From positions 62,001-126,000 of the forward strand of contig JBCAML010000022.1 in NCBI GenBank assembly GCA_038503075.1: a DNA stretch of 64,000 nucleotides. Reading direction: 5' to 3'. Shown piece by piece: positions 21,248 to 31,260 of this stretch; position 1 is the stretch's first letter, and each line of letters opens with the position of its first letter. This DNA is from Gyromitra esculenta (taxonomy: Eukaryota; Ascomycota; Pezizomycetes; Pezizales; Discinaceae). Both the position numbers and the translations under genes were made by a program. The notes beneath the pieces were generated by a model. The model did no database searches. It was not told the DNA's origin and saw only the letters and a list, made by a program, of their open reading frames with translations.

Positions 21248-22344
21248 TTACGCATTATCTTTCGGTTCGTCCAACCAAATCGTCATACCCTCGTATATGG
21301 CCAAATACATTCCGCTCCCGATGGTAGTCCAAAATAATCTCATACCACCCCCTCTAAACAGCTCTTTAACTCCATCTTCTTTAAGAATATTCTTTAAAAC
21401 CTCCTTTGGGCCAACTTTTTCGTGCCCGGCTGAGGCAGACAACATAATCCTCGTTTTCACCACATCTATCGGCGTCGTAACCCACGCGGCCAGCCCCCCC
21501 GACAACCCCGCAGCAATAGCTGTGATCTTGCTCGTCTTCCACCAATCATCTTTCACTTTATCGGCCCCCAGTAGCACTTTCAGCTCTTCATATATCGGGA
21601 ACTGAAGGGCAATAAACGGGAGATTACGGCCCGCAAGAAGAGTATATCCACGCCAAAAATTTCGAGGGTTCCGACCAATGAGCTTAATTGCCTTTAGACT
21701 AGCGCTGCCGCCGTTACCTTTCAGGACTTGTGCATTTTGCTTGATAACCTCTGCTGGGGCCCCGACGGCAGTACTCGTGAGCTCAGCAAAAGCAGAGGCT
21801 ATGGAATTAATTACGGGGGCTGGGATCGATGAGGCATTGTTGTTTAAGAACCGTTTACCACCTTGGTAAGCGGTGAAAAAGGCAGCGGCTATATCAAATT
21901 AGTCTATTTGAATCTCTCAATAGATTCTAAGTTGTGAGGGGTCAAACAAGCTGGGAGCGCGGCGATAAGTACAGGTCCTATCCCCTGTGAAAATCCGCGT
22001 TAGATATATAGCCAACCCGTAAAAGAGTAAACAACTGTACCTGATACAATCCACGATACCGTGCTGACCGGACCCCGTTTTTCAAAGCTGCCTTCCTGTA
22101 TTCCGGCGACTGCAGTCTCGTTTTAATCGTATCGAGCGGGTAGAAAATACAACAGCAGGCAAAGCCCGCAATTGGACCGGCCTACGCATACTTTATCAGC
22201 AAAGATATATATTGTTCGTGATCCACTCGTTTCATGGAGGCCGCATACAATAATGTTCACCGACATACTTACCAGAATATCGCAGTCTAGACACTTAGGA
22301 AGTGAGGGGAAATGTCGAGCGAAGCCTTCTTTCCCGAGTTGGTT
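21248..22344 (-). CDS. Mitochondrial carrier, S-adenosylmethionine transporter type (5' end unresolved)
   Basis: Exons 22344?-22273, 22181-22041, 21984-21948 (37 nt) and 21888-21248 join in frame. The acceptor proposed at 22345 and the first coding exon are uncertain, because no in-frame ATG is visible. Signature mitochondrial carrier motifs appear in the right order: PLDTIKTRLQS (first repeat), GAPAEVIKQNAQ (second, variant) and TPIDVVKTRIM (third). FRGGGMRLFWTTIGSGMYLA and LPASAAFFTAYQG match the Pet8/SLC25A26 branch, which swaps cytosolic SAM for mitochondrial S-adenosylhomocysteine in the inner membrane. Loss limits biotin, lipoate and RNA methylation pathways in yeast (family knowledge). 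A TTAGGG-type motif (GGGTTAGGGT) lies close to the presumed 5' end. Confidence 0.85.
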
Positions 22345-22454
22345 CTATTGCCTATGGGTTAGGGTAATGAGGTCACAGCAAGTAACTACACATCACTACT
22401 GGTACACGGCTTCACAGACAATCACTCGCGAGTAAATTGACTTCGGAGTCTACC

Positions 22455-22478
22455 TAGATAGATAGATAGATAGATAAA
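22455..22478. repeat. GATA tetranucleotide microsatellite
   Basis: About five to six GATA/TAGA units marking the probable 3' tail of the LINE. Confidence 0.8.
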
Positions 22479-23054
22479 TCATACACGCATCCAACCTCAT
22501 GGGTTATGGCGGTTAACAAAATAAACAAAAAAAAACAAAAAAAAACAAACAATAAAACAAACTTAAACAAACTAACAAAAAACCAATGTAAAAATAAAAA
22601 ACACAATCTCGCTAAATATAAAAACAAATTTTTAAACAACCAAATTTTTACTTATTCCAAGCACTCCTATCTCACTAAATTTCCATATCCCCATTCTAAT
22701 TCCCTATCCTCTCTCTCCCCTTCTCCTCTTGCACTTCTCCTCACAATTTTGAATTCCTTCCATATTTTAACTCCGTGTTCTATACCTTCCTCGGTATATA
22801 ACAGTTCTCTAACTCCCACTTTCTTTTCCAATTTTTCTTCCGCTTCATTTCTTGAGTCCACTGTAGATCCGCATACTTCCAGAATATGCTTTACATCCTG
22901 CACTCCTTTTCCACACTCGCATTCTTCCGTCTCTGTTCGTTGGATCTTCGATTTATATTTATTGATCCAGATGTGGCCAGTACGTAGTCTACTGATACTG
23001 ACTTTGGTGGCCCTGTCATGGTTTTCGAATTTGACTTTTCGTCTATTGCTGCCA

Positions 23055-23059
23055 GTATC
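23055..23059. other. Target-site duplication, left copy (GTATC)
   Basis: GTATC directly left of the chromovirus; GTACC directly right at 28763-28767. One transition distinguishes them. The 5-bp length is right for Ty3/gypsy integrases. Confidence 0.6.
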
Positions 23060-23468
23060 TCACGGATGGCTTCTCGTTAAGCCCTTCAGTATCCCTGAAG
23101 GTGAGCAGTGCTACTTAAACGGGAAACCAATACGTTCGAGGAGTGCAGTGTGGTCTACAGGTCCTACGGAAGGTATACTTCAAGGCGAAGTATCGGCGAT
23201 GTTTCACAGTGGCAGCGAGGATTCTGAGATAGAATCGAAGTGGAATTATAACAGATACAGCAGAAGTGAAACGAGAACGTTGCTTAAGAGAAGAAGAAAG
23301 AAAGTACAAAAACCGAACAAAATCCTTCCCTTAAATACCCCGCTTTTACCCAACAAAACTCAACAACCGATAACACCCGAAATACAATAACATTATCCTG
23401 CAACCGAAAAACACAACAACCATATACCCGAACCCTAACCTCATATTCAATCCTTAATCCGTGAAAGT
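23060..23468 (-). repeat. LTR (3' copy of the chromovirus)
   Basis: 409 bp, alignable along its whole length with 28363-28762. Ends are inverted (TCACGGAT...ATCCGTGA). It holds a telobox-like CCCTAACC near 23427, also present in the other LTR. Confidence 0.9.
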
Positions 23469-23470
23469 AG

Positions 23471-23481
23471 CCCCCCGTTTT
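23471..23481 (-). promoter_or_regulatory. Polypurine tract of the chromovirus
   Basis: Minus strand reads AAAACGGGGGG directly before the 3' LTR, the expected place and composition for the plus-strand DNA primer of reverse transcription. Confidence 0.65.
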
Positions 23482-23549
23482 AAGCGTGAGCTCCTGCGAA
23501 CCTTAGGAATAACAGTGGTCGTTGAGAGAAATACATCGAGAGAATGCTT

Positions 23550-23669
23550 TCAAGAGATCTTCCGCGGTTCCCTGGGATGGGCATAGCCAGTCCACTCGAC
23601 GAGGTATTGTTGTTGCCCAAGGTGAGTACGTTGATCAAGGATTTTTTCGATAAAATATTCCTCCTGTTC
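23550..23669 (-). pseudogene. Chromodomain of the gypsy integrase (decayed)
   Basis: Minus strand reads EQEEYFIEKILDQRTHL then QYLVEWTGYAHP, with the conserved aromatic and acidic pattern (YFIEKILD, YLVEWTGY) of chromodomains. A TGA ends the frame at 23550-23552; the continuation LLKAFSRC is in another frame. Chromodomains steer integration to methylated-histone chromatin (family knowledge). Confidence 0.8.
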
Positions 23670-24047
23670 ATTAACAACGACGCGATTATGATAACTTGTC
23701 CTGCGATATGATCGTTTACATGGTTTCAATAAAGAAACGCGAAAGACAGATGGTATTTGACCGAAACGAAGATCTACTTCATAGCGCGAAATGATATTAT
23801 TTTTTTAATAGTGATAGGGTCCCCATCCACTTCCAAATTAATTTTCGAGCGTTGCGTATTGTCCTAACGTTTCTCATCGAAACAAAGACTCGATCATCGA
23901 CTTGATGATGGCGTACGACGCTTATTTGGTGGCAGTTTCTGACATTCATACGTCCTTATTTATGTCAAAGAGTCGATAAGTCTTGCATGATCTGAAGAAA
24001 GCGAGGCCGCATCGAGGCTTTTAAGTCGTCACAGTGAACTATGGCGA

Positions 24048-24735
24048 TCAAACGCGTGCAGTAGCCGTAATTTGCAAAAGAAGTGTTTTTAAGACTGGCT
24101 GATTCTCGATTATTAGCAGAGACCACATCGGTAGCCACTTGCTCCGTCTTCCTGCAGAGTGACACGTAGAACAGATCGCTCCATAACGGCAGCAGCCGTT
24201 CGTCTGTCCATCTAAGCCAGTGACGAAACGCGCGACATTCGAGATTGAATTCCCAAACGTCGCAAAGCTTCCTTCCAAAAGTGGGCCAGAACCGAGCGCT
24301 TCGATCCGATGTAACGTGTGTAAAGAAGAACCCGCGAGTTTCCAGACATGGTGGAGATACAGATTAGCTACTTCCCTGGAATTGACCGTAGTATTACAGG
24401 GTATCAAGTGGCGCATTTTCGATAAGCGATCCACTACTACCATGATTGCATCATAACCGTCGGATTCTGGAAGGCCTGTAACAAAATCCATAGAAACTTC
24501 CTGCCATGGGCGACAGGGATGGGTAGAGGACGGAGAACACCTTGTGTTCGTTGGCAGAACCGGCAGCCTTTTGACAGATGTGGCAGTTGCGTACATGGCC
24601 AATCGACTCTCTCATCTTCGGCCAGTAAAAACTTCTACTTATAAGCTCGAAGGTTTTATCTCGTCCTGGTGCCCTGCAATGCGGGGATGTCGTGATGTCT
24701 TTTGATAAGTTCCAAGCGAAGTCGAAGTTTGGCAC
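24048..24735 (-). pseudogene. Gypsy integrase (decayed)
   Basis: The first part contains the zinc-binding end of integrase ([17 protein letters not shown], then NCHICQK). Another frame has the catalytic-core start [20 protein letters not shown] with [15 protein letters not shown]. The remainder of the core is scrambled by frame changes. Confidence 0.85.
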
Positions 24736-25095
24736 ATACAGGTTTCTCGGTAATAGAGTTTATTATTTTCCTCCGTACACTCACTAAGGGTTATTTCCTT
24801 TGATCGTTGCTCTTATTCTTAAGGGCTAGAAGTATTTTTCAAACTTATCGATATATCCTTCCGAAAGAGTTTTTCAGGGGTGCATCCAATTCGGCGGCTT
24901 CATTTGACAAAGAAGTTCGATAACAAACTTAATGGGATCAATATTTTCCTTCTTCAACACCACTTGGCTCTGGTGTGCTAGCCTTTCATCTCCTTCCTGG
25001 GGAGGTCTCCCGATCTCCTAAGAGCGTCGGGTTTCCCCTTGGCTTCCCGGTCGATATGTGATTACAAAGTCGAAACGTGATAGGTACTCACCCAT

Positions 25096-25356
25096 CTAGC
25101 TTGGCGTCGGTTGAGTTGCTTCGTGCTCATGAAGTATTCCAGATTTTTGTGATCGCTGATCACATCGATCGGGTGCTTTGATCCTCGAGTTCAGGGCGCC
25201 ATTCTTCGAAACGCGGATGATGGCTAACAGTTCCTTATCGTAGATCTCGTAGTTACATTCTGCGGGGAATGTTTTTCGAGAAGAAAGCCACTGGGTGTAA
25301 AATACCATTATCGTCATACTGCGACAAGATTCCTCCGGATACAAAGTCTGAAGCAT
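25096..25356 (-). pseudogene. Gypsy RNase H (decayed)
   Basis: Contains [19 protein letters not shown], the conserved RNase H segment of gypsy elements. Flanking parts lie in other frames. Confidence 0.8.
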
Positions 25357-25579
25357 CTGTCTCCACTATGATCTTCTTATCGGGATCAAAATGGATAAGA
25401 ATCGGGCGGTGGTGAAGGCATGTTTGAGTTCTTCGAAAGCTATGTCAGCTTCGACAGACCATTCAAACAGGATACCTTTCTTGGTAAGCGCAGTAAGGGG
25501 GCAGCTAGTTTGGAGAACCCAGGATGAACCGTCGATAGAAATTGGCGAAGCCTAGGAATGCCTGAACATCTTTTACACT

Positions 25580-26190
25580 TTTCGGTGTTCCCCATTCCCT
25601 GACAGCCTTGAGTTTCTCTTCATCCATCTTAATGCCGTCGGGTGTGAGTATTAGGCCCAGGTATTTGGTCGTTTGTACCTCAAACTCACATTTCTCCGGT
25701 TTTAGAAGGATCTGTTGTCTTTAAGTGTTTGTAGGACTTTCCGAACATGGGTTTGGTGTTCGGCGAAGGTATCACTATAGATGAGAATATCATCTAGATA
25801 TGCCGTACAGAAAATATCTAAGTATTCAGTGAGGCAATCGTTTACGAATCGTTGGAAAGTTCCAGGGGCATTGGTTAGACCGAATGGCATAACCTGGTAC
25901 TCGTAAAGGCCATAGCGTGTGCGAAAAGCGGTTTTCCATTCATCCCCTCTGCAATGCGCGCACTTGGTGGTATCCATCACGAAGGTCCAATTTAGTATAC
26001 CATTGTGCTTTTGCAAGTCGGTCAGGGTTTCTCGGATGAGAGGGAAGTGTAGCGATCCTTAACGGTAATGGCATTGAGCGCCACGGTAATCCACGCAGAG
26101 TCGTAGGGATCCATCAGCTTTCTTGACGAAAAGGACAGGGGATCCAGCGGGAGGAGCTAGCGCGAATAAATCCCTTTTCGAGGTTATCTT
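25580..26190 (-). pseudogene. Gypsy reverse transcriptase (decayed)
   Basis: The frame 26016-25702 contains [34 protein letters not shown] and the catalytic YLDDILIYS. Upstream pieces ([20 protein letters not shown]) lie in other frames. The catalytic YLDD is retained, but the reading frame is not. Confidence 0.88.
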
Positions 26191-26210
26191 CAATATACTT
26201 CTTCGGACGA

Positions 26211-27011
26211 TTAGTTCTTCCGGGACATCCCATGAGGGTCCAAAAGGGGCATCCTTTCCTCCACTAGTTGTATCTTGTGGTCATACGAACGGCGTGAGTC
26301 CTTGAGCTTTACTTTTGTCAAACATATCGAGGAAGTCATGATATTCTGCTGGAATCCTGGACTTCCATTCCTCTTTGGTTGTCGTTTGGTACATGACTTT
26401 ATTAATCTCGTAGAGGACATTGCGTAAGCTTGAGATGTTCGTTTCTTGGTGAGGGTTACGAAGCTAGCGGCACCAATGAATGACATGTTGAGTCGAGGAG
26501 GTGTTGAGATCGCTGGGATAGATACCGGAGGGCGGCATGGTGCGCAATGGGTTCTGCAGAGTTTAGAGTTAAACTCAATGCGTTTTTTGGCGAAGTGGAG
26601 TTGGACATCGTGATAATTCATCCATGGGATTCCAAGAACGAGAGGATAATGTCCTAACTGAGTAACAAAGCAGGGGGCTTGTTCCTGGTGTTCTTGAATG
26701 GAGAGGTTGATATTGGCGATATGGGTAATGTCTCCTGATGAGACTGGGCGGCCATCAATTACTTCAAGTTGCCTGGGATTTTTTAAGAGTAGGAGAGGTA
26801 GGGAGTGGTGACTCGCAAAGTCTTTGTCGATGAAGGCAAATCCTGAGGCTCCAGTGTCCAATAGTGCGTGAGTTTTAATTGTTTTATTATTATGGGAAAT
26901 GTTACAAGCTATAACGAAATGTTCCCCATCCAATTGTTCCTCCACGCACATATCCGATACTGAAAAACCCGAAATAGAAAATGCCGACAAAGGTAAAGAA
27001 AAAGGAACCAA
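26211..27011 (-). pseudogene. Gypsy aspartic protease region
   Basis: An open frame of 266 codons, the best preserved part of the element. It has THALLDTGASGFAFIDKDF (catalytic DTGAS) and YPLVLGIPWMNYHDVQLHF, typical of retropepsin-like gypsy proteases. The frame is lost before the reverse transcriptase. Confidence 0.88.
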
Positions 27012-27131
27012 GGCAGGGTCACTGGTCAGCCTTGGTCGGACTAGTTTAAAGACTCGATGGAGAGTCTGCCGATTCTAAAGAAAAACTGAGGGGGAAGAGG
27101 TGGTGGTGGGAGAGCGGAGGCGGGAGGAGTT

Positions 27132-28362
27132 CTATTGGCGGGGCGCAGTGAGAGCTCCTCTCATAGTAGGTTTCTTAGGAGCGGAGGGGCAGCTGGCGTA
27201 AGAGTGGTCGGGAGCGGCGCAGAACATACACTTCCCAGTGGAGCGGCGCCATTGTTTTTCTTCCTCCGAAAGCTTTCTCCTTCCATTTACCATCGTGTAA
27301 CGTTGATCCTGCGGAGGGCGAGATAGACACGGTTCTTCCGAAGGAGAGATCCATTGGGGCAAGGCCGCCTGGTACGAATGATGAGGCAGGGACGAAGGGG
27401 GTCATCGTTTGAGCATTAAATTGTCCCATATTGTCTCTCGTATCGCCTCGTTTTTCGGCTTTCGAGCTCGGATGCGATTGTCCAGGCGGGTGAGGTGGTG
27501 ATCATTTCTCCGAGGTTGGCGATGACGGCGGTGGCAAATACCATGGCTTCTTTCAACTCCTCTGACATTCCGTGTTCCAGGGCGTCCATCTTCGAATTTT
27601 CGTCGAAGTTGAGTTGACCCACGATGCGTTGGAAATCAGGTAAGCGGAGAAGTCGCGTTTTCCTTGTCGGAGGTGGAGTTCCGTGCGGTGCCGGTAGGAT
27701 CGTCTCCAGCGCAGTTTCTAACGCGGCGATAAGAGCGGCTGCGTTGGTCCAGGTGGTAAGGCCGGAGGAAGAACTGTGTGCCGAACTTGTTCTAAGGCTG
27801 CTCCTTCCAGTACGGTTAATTGTGTAGAGAATCATGGTATTCTCATCCGCGAACCGGTCTCGTTAACGAGTTTTGAGCGGAGTTGGAGGATGAAACCGGG
27901 GAGTTTGGCCCTAGATCCGTCGAATCTCTCTGGATCCGCATACGTTCGGAGCGATGGGTAGAGGATGTTGGCGGTGGAGGAGTAGCGGTGAGGTTTGGTG
28001 GGGCGAGAGGTTCGCGCGCTTCGTTTCGTTCTTGAGTCTAGCGATAAGGCTTGCTGCTTCGGTAACCCTTTGATCCTGTTGCGTAGCGTGTCGGAGGAGC
28101 ATTGTCGATCTGAATTTGAGCAGTGCTGAGTTTTACTTCAGCGTCTTTCTCGTTATCTTGAAGGACGCTTATTTGATCCTCCAGGTTTAATTCCCGCATG
28201 ATTGATTGTATAGCTCAACTGGGTCCATCTCGTAAGCTTTGGCAAAGGCTTCCTTAGTGGGGAAGCCTGAGACTGCGACGGCGGCTCCTTCCGTGCTGGA
28301 GGAGGGATCGGGGAACTCATGAGGAGTAGCGGTAGGAGGTGTAGATGAAGAAGAACGTAATC
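27132..28362 (-). pseudogene. Gypsy gag with zinc knuckle (decayed)
   Basis: Several overlapping frames form the gag region, which ends in a CCHC knuckle, CMFCAAPDHSYASC (CX2CX4HX4C). Before it lie LPDFQRIVGQLNFDENSKMD and SEELKEAMVFA, typical capsid-helix segments. The 5' part reads FPTKEAFAKAYEMDPVELYN. Stops separate all parts. Confidence 0.8.
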
Positions 28363-28762
28363 TCACGGATGGCTTCTCGTTAAGCCCTTCAGTATCCTGA
28401 AGGTGAGCAGTGCTACTTAAACGGAAACCAATACGTTCGAGGAGTGCGGTGTGGTCTACAGGTCCTACGAAAGGTATACTTCGAAGATATCGGCGGTGTT
28501 TCACGCGGCAATGGCGATTACGAGGTAGAATCGAAGTGGAATTATAACAGATACAGCAGAAGTGAAACGAGAACGTTGCTTAAGGAAGAAGAAAGAAAGT
28601 ACAAAGAATAAACGAAATCCTTTCCTTAAATACCCCGCTTTTCCCAACAAAACCCAATAACCGATAACACCCGAAATACAATAACATTGTCTTACAACCG
28701 AAAAGCACAACAACCATATACCCGAACCCTAACCTTATAACCAATCCTTAATCCGTGAAAGT
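28363..28762 (-). repeat. LTR (5' copy of the chromovirus)
   Basis: 400 bp matching 23060-23468, with single-base indels and many transitions relative to the other copy. It carries the same CCCTAACC motif near 28725. Confidence 0.9.
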
Positions 28763-28975
28763 GTACCTCCATAGTTTTTGCCTTTTCGGGGGTCTGTCTT
28801 TCAGTTTTCCGTCCATTTATCCTCGACATTGCTTCTTGCCTTAGCTGCTAAGTACACAAGAGAGATGAACCATTCTTTATCTTTCGATTTGTCGCATCCT
28901 TCTTTGGCTAGTGTGTCGGCTATTCGGAGTCTACCTAATAATTCGAATAATTGTGAGTAGAATAAAAAATAGCAA
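28763..28975 (-). mobile_element. LINE RNase H part, upstream of the chromovirus insertion
   Basis: Minus strand reads YSQLFELLGRLRIADTLAKE followed by GCDKSKDKEWFISLVYLAA, the end of a LINE RNase H domain (ADxLAKEG). It joins in order with the C-terminal part at 22450-23059 across the chromovirus. Nothing LINE-like is seen above about 28975, so the element is 5'-truncated or otherwise cut there. Confidence 0.7.
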
Positions 28976-29157
28976 AAGGTCAGATTTTTTTCGGTAATCT
29001 ATAAAACACTATAGGGACTAACAAGTCTAGTAGAGAAAAATAATGTACAAATGGGATACAAACGCCACGTATATACTTCGATCCCGAAAAGGGGGTTTAT
29101 GAGGGTCGAACAAAGTTTAATAAACACCCAAGAAATTAGCAACCAACACAAACCCCA

Positions 29158-30438
29158 TTACAATAAAAGTAACATCATCACCCGCAACGACTCCTCCAAC
29201 GCGCACCCAGAATTCGCAAGCGTCTGCTGTGGAAATTCAAGTCCACGACTAGTAGGCGTTAGTAACGAAATTCCCGCATTTCGAAACTCTACAGACCACG
29301 TGAAGAAAACCAAACGCAGACATACAGCATCCCTCTCGTCGATATGTTTGCTCGGATCACACTTCTTACACTTCTTCTTCGAGGGCGGATTTAAACCGGC
29401 TTTCTTTATAGCTTTCCGTGCGTCCTTCTCGCAAAACTCCGTCCAGTTCCCAGTGTAGTATTGGACAAATTGTGGAGCGGTCCACAAACAAGACTCGGGG
29501 CCGCCGTTATCGGGAAATGTATTGCAATACTTCTGGAACTTTTTGAGGGCTTCAGCGACGGTTTCTTTGGGCTTGTTTTTATCCCTTTAGTTGTCGCTGT
29601 TGTCATTATCGCCACCATCATCCTGCTGTTGCTCGGGGAGGATGATTTTCAAATCTTTAGAATCAATTGCAGAGTCATCGTTCTCGTCGAAAAGCGTTAC
29701 GACAGTTGTTGTCGGAACTGGGTCGGCACCACTTGGCGCGGCAAGCACTGTGGTGATGGCAGTGGTTTAAATAAGCCAGGTGAAAGGTAGATCTCCATCG
29801 TCTGAATTCGCTTGTACTCCGTTGCGCCGTGGTTGTGCTACAGGCATCGCTGTAATCCTGGAATAGAGCTTCGAAGACTTTGTAGGTAGTTGATCAAGAG
29901 GTTCCAGCGAAACTCGAACCACATCCTCGTTAGTCTCAGGAGAATCTTCCGTTGTATCACGTTTTCCATAACCTTCGCTCATACTCAAACACATTTCCAC
30001 AACCCTTGCTTCACGCACTCTTTGTCTTTCTTCCCTCCAGAGCTCAACCTCAGCCTCTGCATCACCGTCAAGGCTATCCAAACATTCATCAAACACTCTA
30101 TAACAAGCATTCAGTCCATCCCCACAGCTCCGACCATCTTTAAGTCCGAAAAAGAGCTCCAGGATTTCCACATCAGACATCCCGCGACCCGCAGGTAGCA
30201 GACAGGTTTCTCGAGCACTGGCTAGTACGGGAAATTTAACAAGCAAGGTGAGTGTTAATGTAGCTAGTAAGAGCTTGTATCTTCTCGCAGACTGACCCTT
30301 AATATAAGTGTTTTTCCATGGGAGAGTCGATGACGAAGCTACAGCCCATGGCTCAACATTGCTATCCGGGGGTGTGTCGTGAGGAACTTGCGTGCTGATA
30401 TGGGGAAAGATATTTGGAGCCGTAAAAAGAAGGTACAA
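29158..30438 (-). pseudogene. Decayed gene for a secreted cysteine-containing protein (candidate)
   Basis: One reading frame on the minus strand stays protein-like over about 1.28 kb but has in-frame TAA codons at 29767-29769 and 29587-29589 and no convincing ATG. It starts with a hydrophobic stretch like a signal peptide (KLLLATLTLTLLVKFPVLAS). This is followed by a Cys-containing helical part (GDGLNACYRVFDECLDSLDG), an acidic/Thr-rich linker, and a second Cys-rich part (FQKYCNTFPDNGGPESC, FCEKDARKAIKKAG, KKKCKKCDPSKH). It ends in a short hydrophobic tail. Both stops could arise from CAA by C-to-T change, as in repeat-induced point mutation. No intron removes them cleanly. Family unknown. 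It lies next to the nested transposons. Confidence 0.5.
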
Positions 30439-31260
30439 TGTGATAACAAAATCTTAGTAAACACAAGCGAAATGATTCAAATGAACGACCAGCGCCAGAA
30501 AAATTAGTGAAAATGAGAATCGACCAAACGGCAGGAACCCCAATGGATGCAGCTTCAGAAGAATTGAAGGAATCCAGATAGAAGAACTGAGGCTATGCCC
30601 TAGCATAATAGAAGCACAAGGGGCGAACCAAACCTCCAAGCGCGAGGCGATTTGTATTTTTGAAACAAAATTTAGTGAAACAATCGATTTCCAAGGTACG
30701 TGTACGTCCGATAACATTACCCTCCTCGGTTTTCGGATAGGAGTGGCTTACCGTCACTCTAAGTGAACGTTACACACCAAAGAGCGTTCTTTTCCATGAC
30801 TAGAGAATAGTGAAATCCCGGGATTTGTGTTAAGATTTGATCTCGGCGCTACTCAGTTGATGCACTTAGCGTAAGTCAGCGAAAGAGGAAGGATTGAATG
30901 CATGAGGTTGAAAACTCCCTCTTTCAGCAGCTCCAGGTTTTAGGAATATCTTCGCTAAACCTTACCTCCTACCATAGCACTGAGAATCTAATACGCTTTT
31001 TATTTTAATCCGATGTATCCGCTCTATCAGCTTCTAATTACATATTAGCACACGCATCATCCCACCTTCTTTCCAAAACACAACTTTTTTTAAAAAAAAA
31101 AGAAAGAAAGAAAGAAACATTAGACATAAACATATCACAACCTACTCTACAAAACCTCGTTACTCACGTATATAATATATACTCAAACCTCCATATCTAC
31201 ACCCACCCCACAGCAATCACGTTACAAGACATACCCCCTCCCCCTCCCCCTCATTCCTTA
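30439..31260. other. Intergenic, nothing recognised
   Basis: 3' side of the MCT transporter gene. An A/GAAA microsatellite lies at 31089-31118 and C-rich low complexity (CCCCCTCCC) near 31232. Confidence 0.5.

Larger units (their letters stand above)
22450..23059 (-). mobile_element. LINE (Tad1/I-like) 3' part, disrupted
   Basis: On the minus strand the frame reads KVSISRLRTGHIWINKY followed by ECECGKGVQDVKHILEVC, the C-terminal zinc-knuckle block (CxCG...H....C) that follows RNase H in I/Tad1-type LINEs. The upstream part EILAAIDEK is in another frame, so the gene is decayed. The T-rich 3' region ends in (TCTA)n at 22455-22478, like the simple-repeat tails of some LINEs. The element continues on the other side of the chromovirus at 28763-28975. 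Confidence 0.75.
23060..28762 (-). mobile_element. Ty3/gypsy chromovirus, degenerate, with both LTRs
   Basis: A 5.7-kb element on the minus strand. It holds, from its 5' side: LTR (28762-28363), gag with zinc knuckle, aspartic protease, reverse transcriptase, RNase H, integrase, chromodomain, a polypurine tract and the second LTR (23468-23060). The order PR-RT-RH-INT-chromodomain defines a chromovirus. Nearly every domain is split by stops or frame changes, and the LTRs differ at many positions, so the copy is old and cannot move by itself. It sits inside a LINE, between the two parts of its RNase H/C-terminal coding region. Confidence 0.9.

Noticed and set aside
22506..23390. 294-codon frame on the + strand
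   Set aside because: It lies antisense to LINE and LTR sequence, starts in an A-rich run, and carries no domain.
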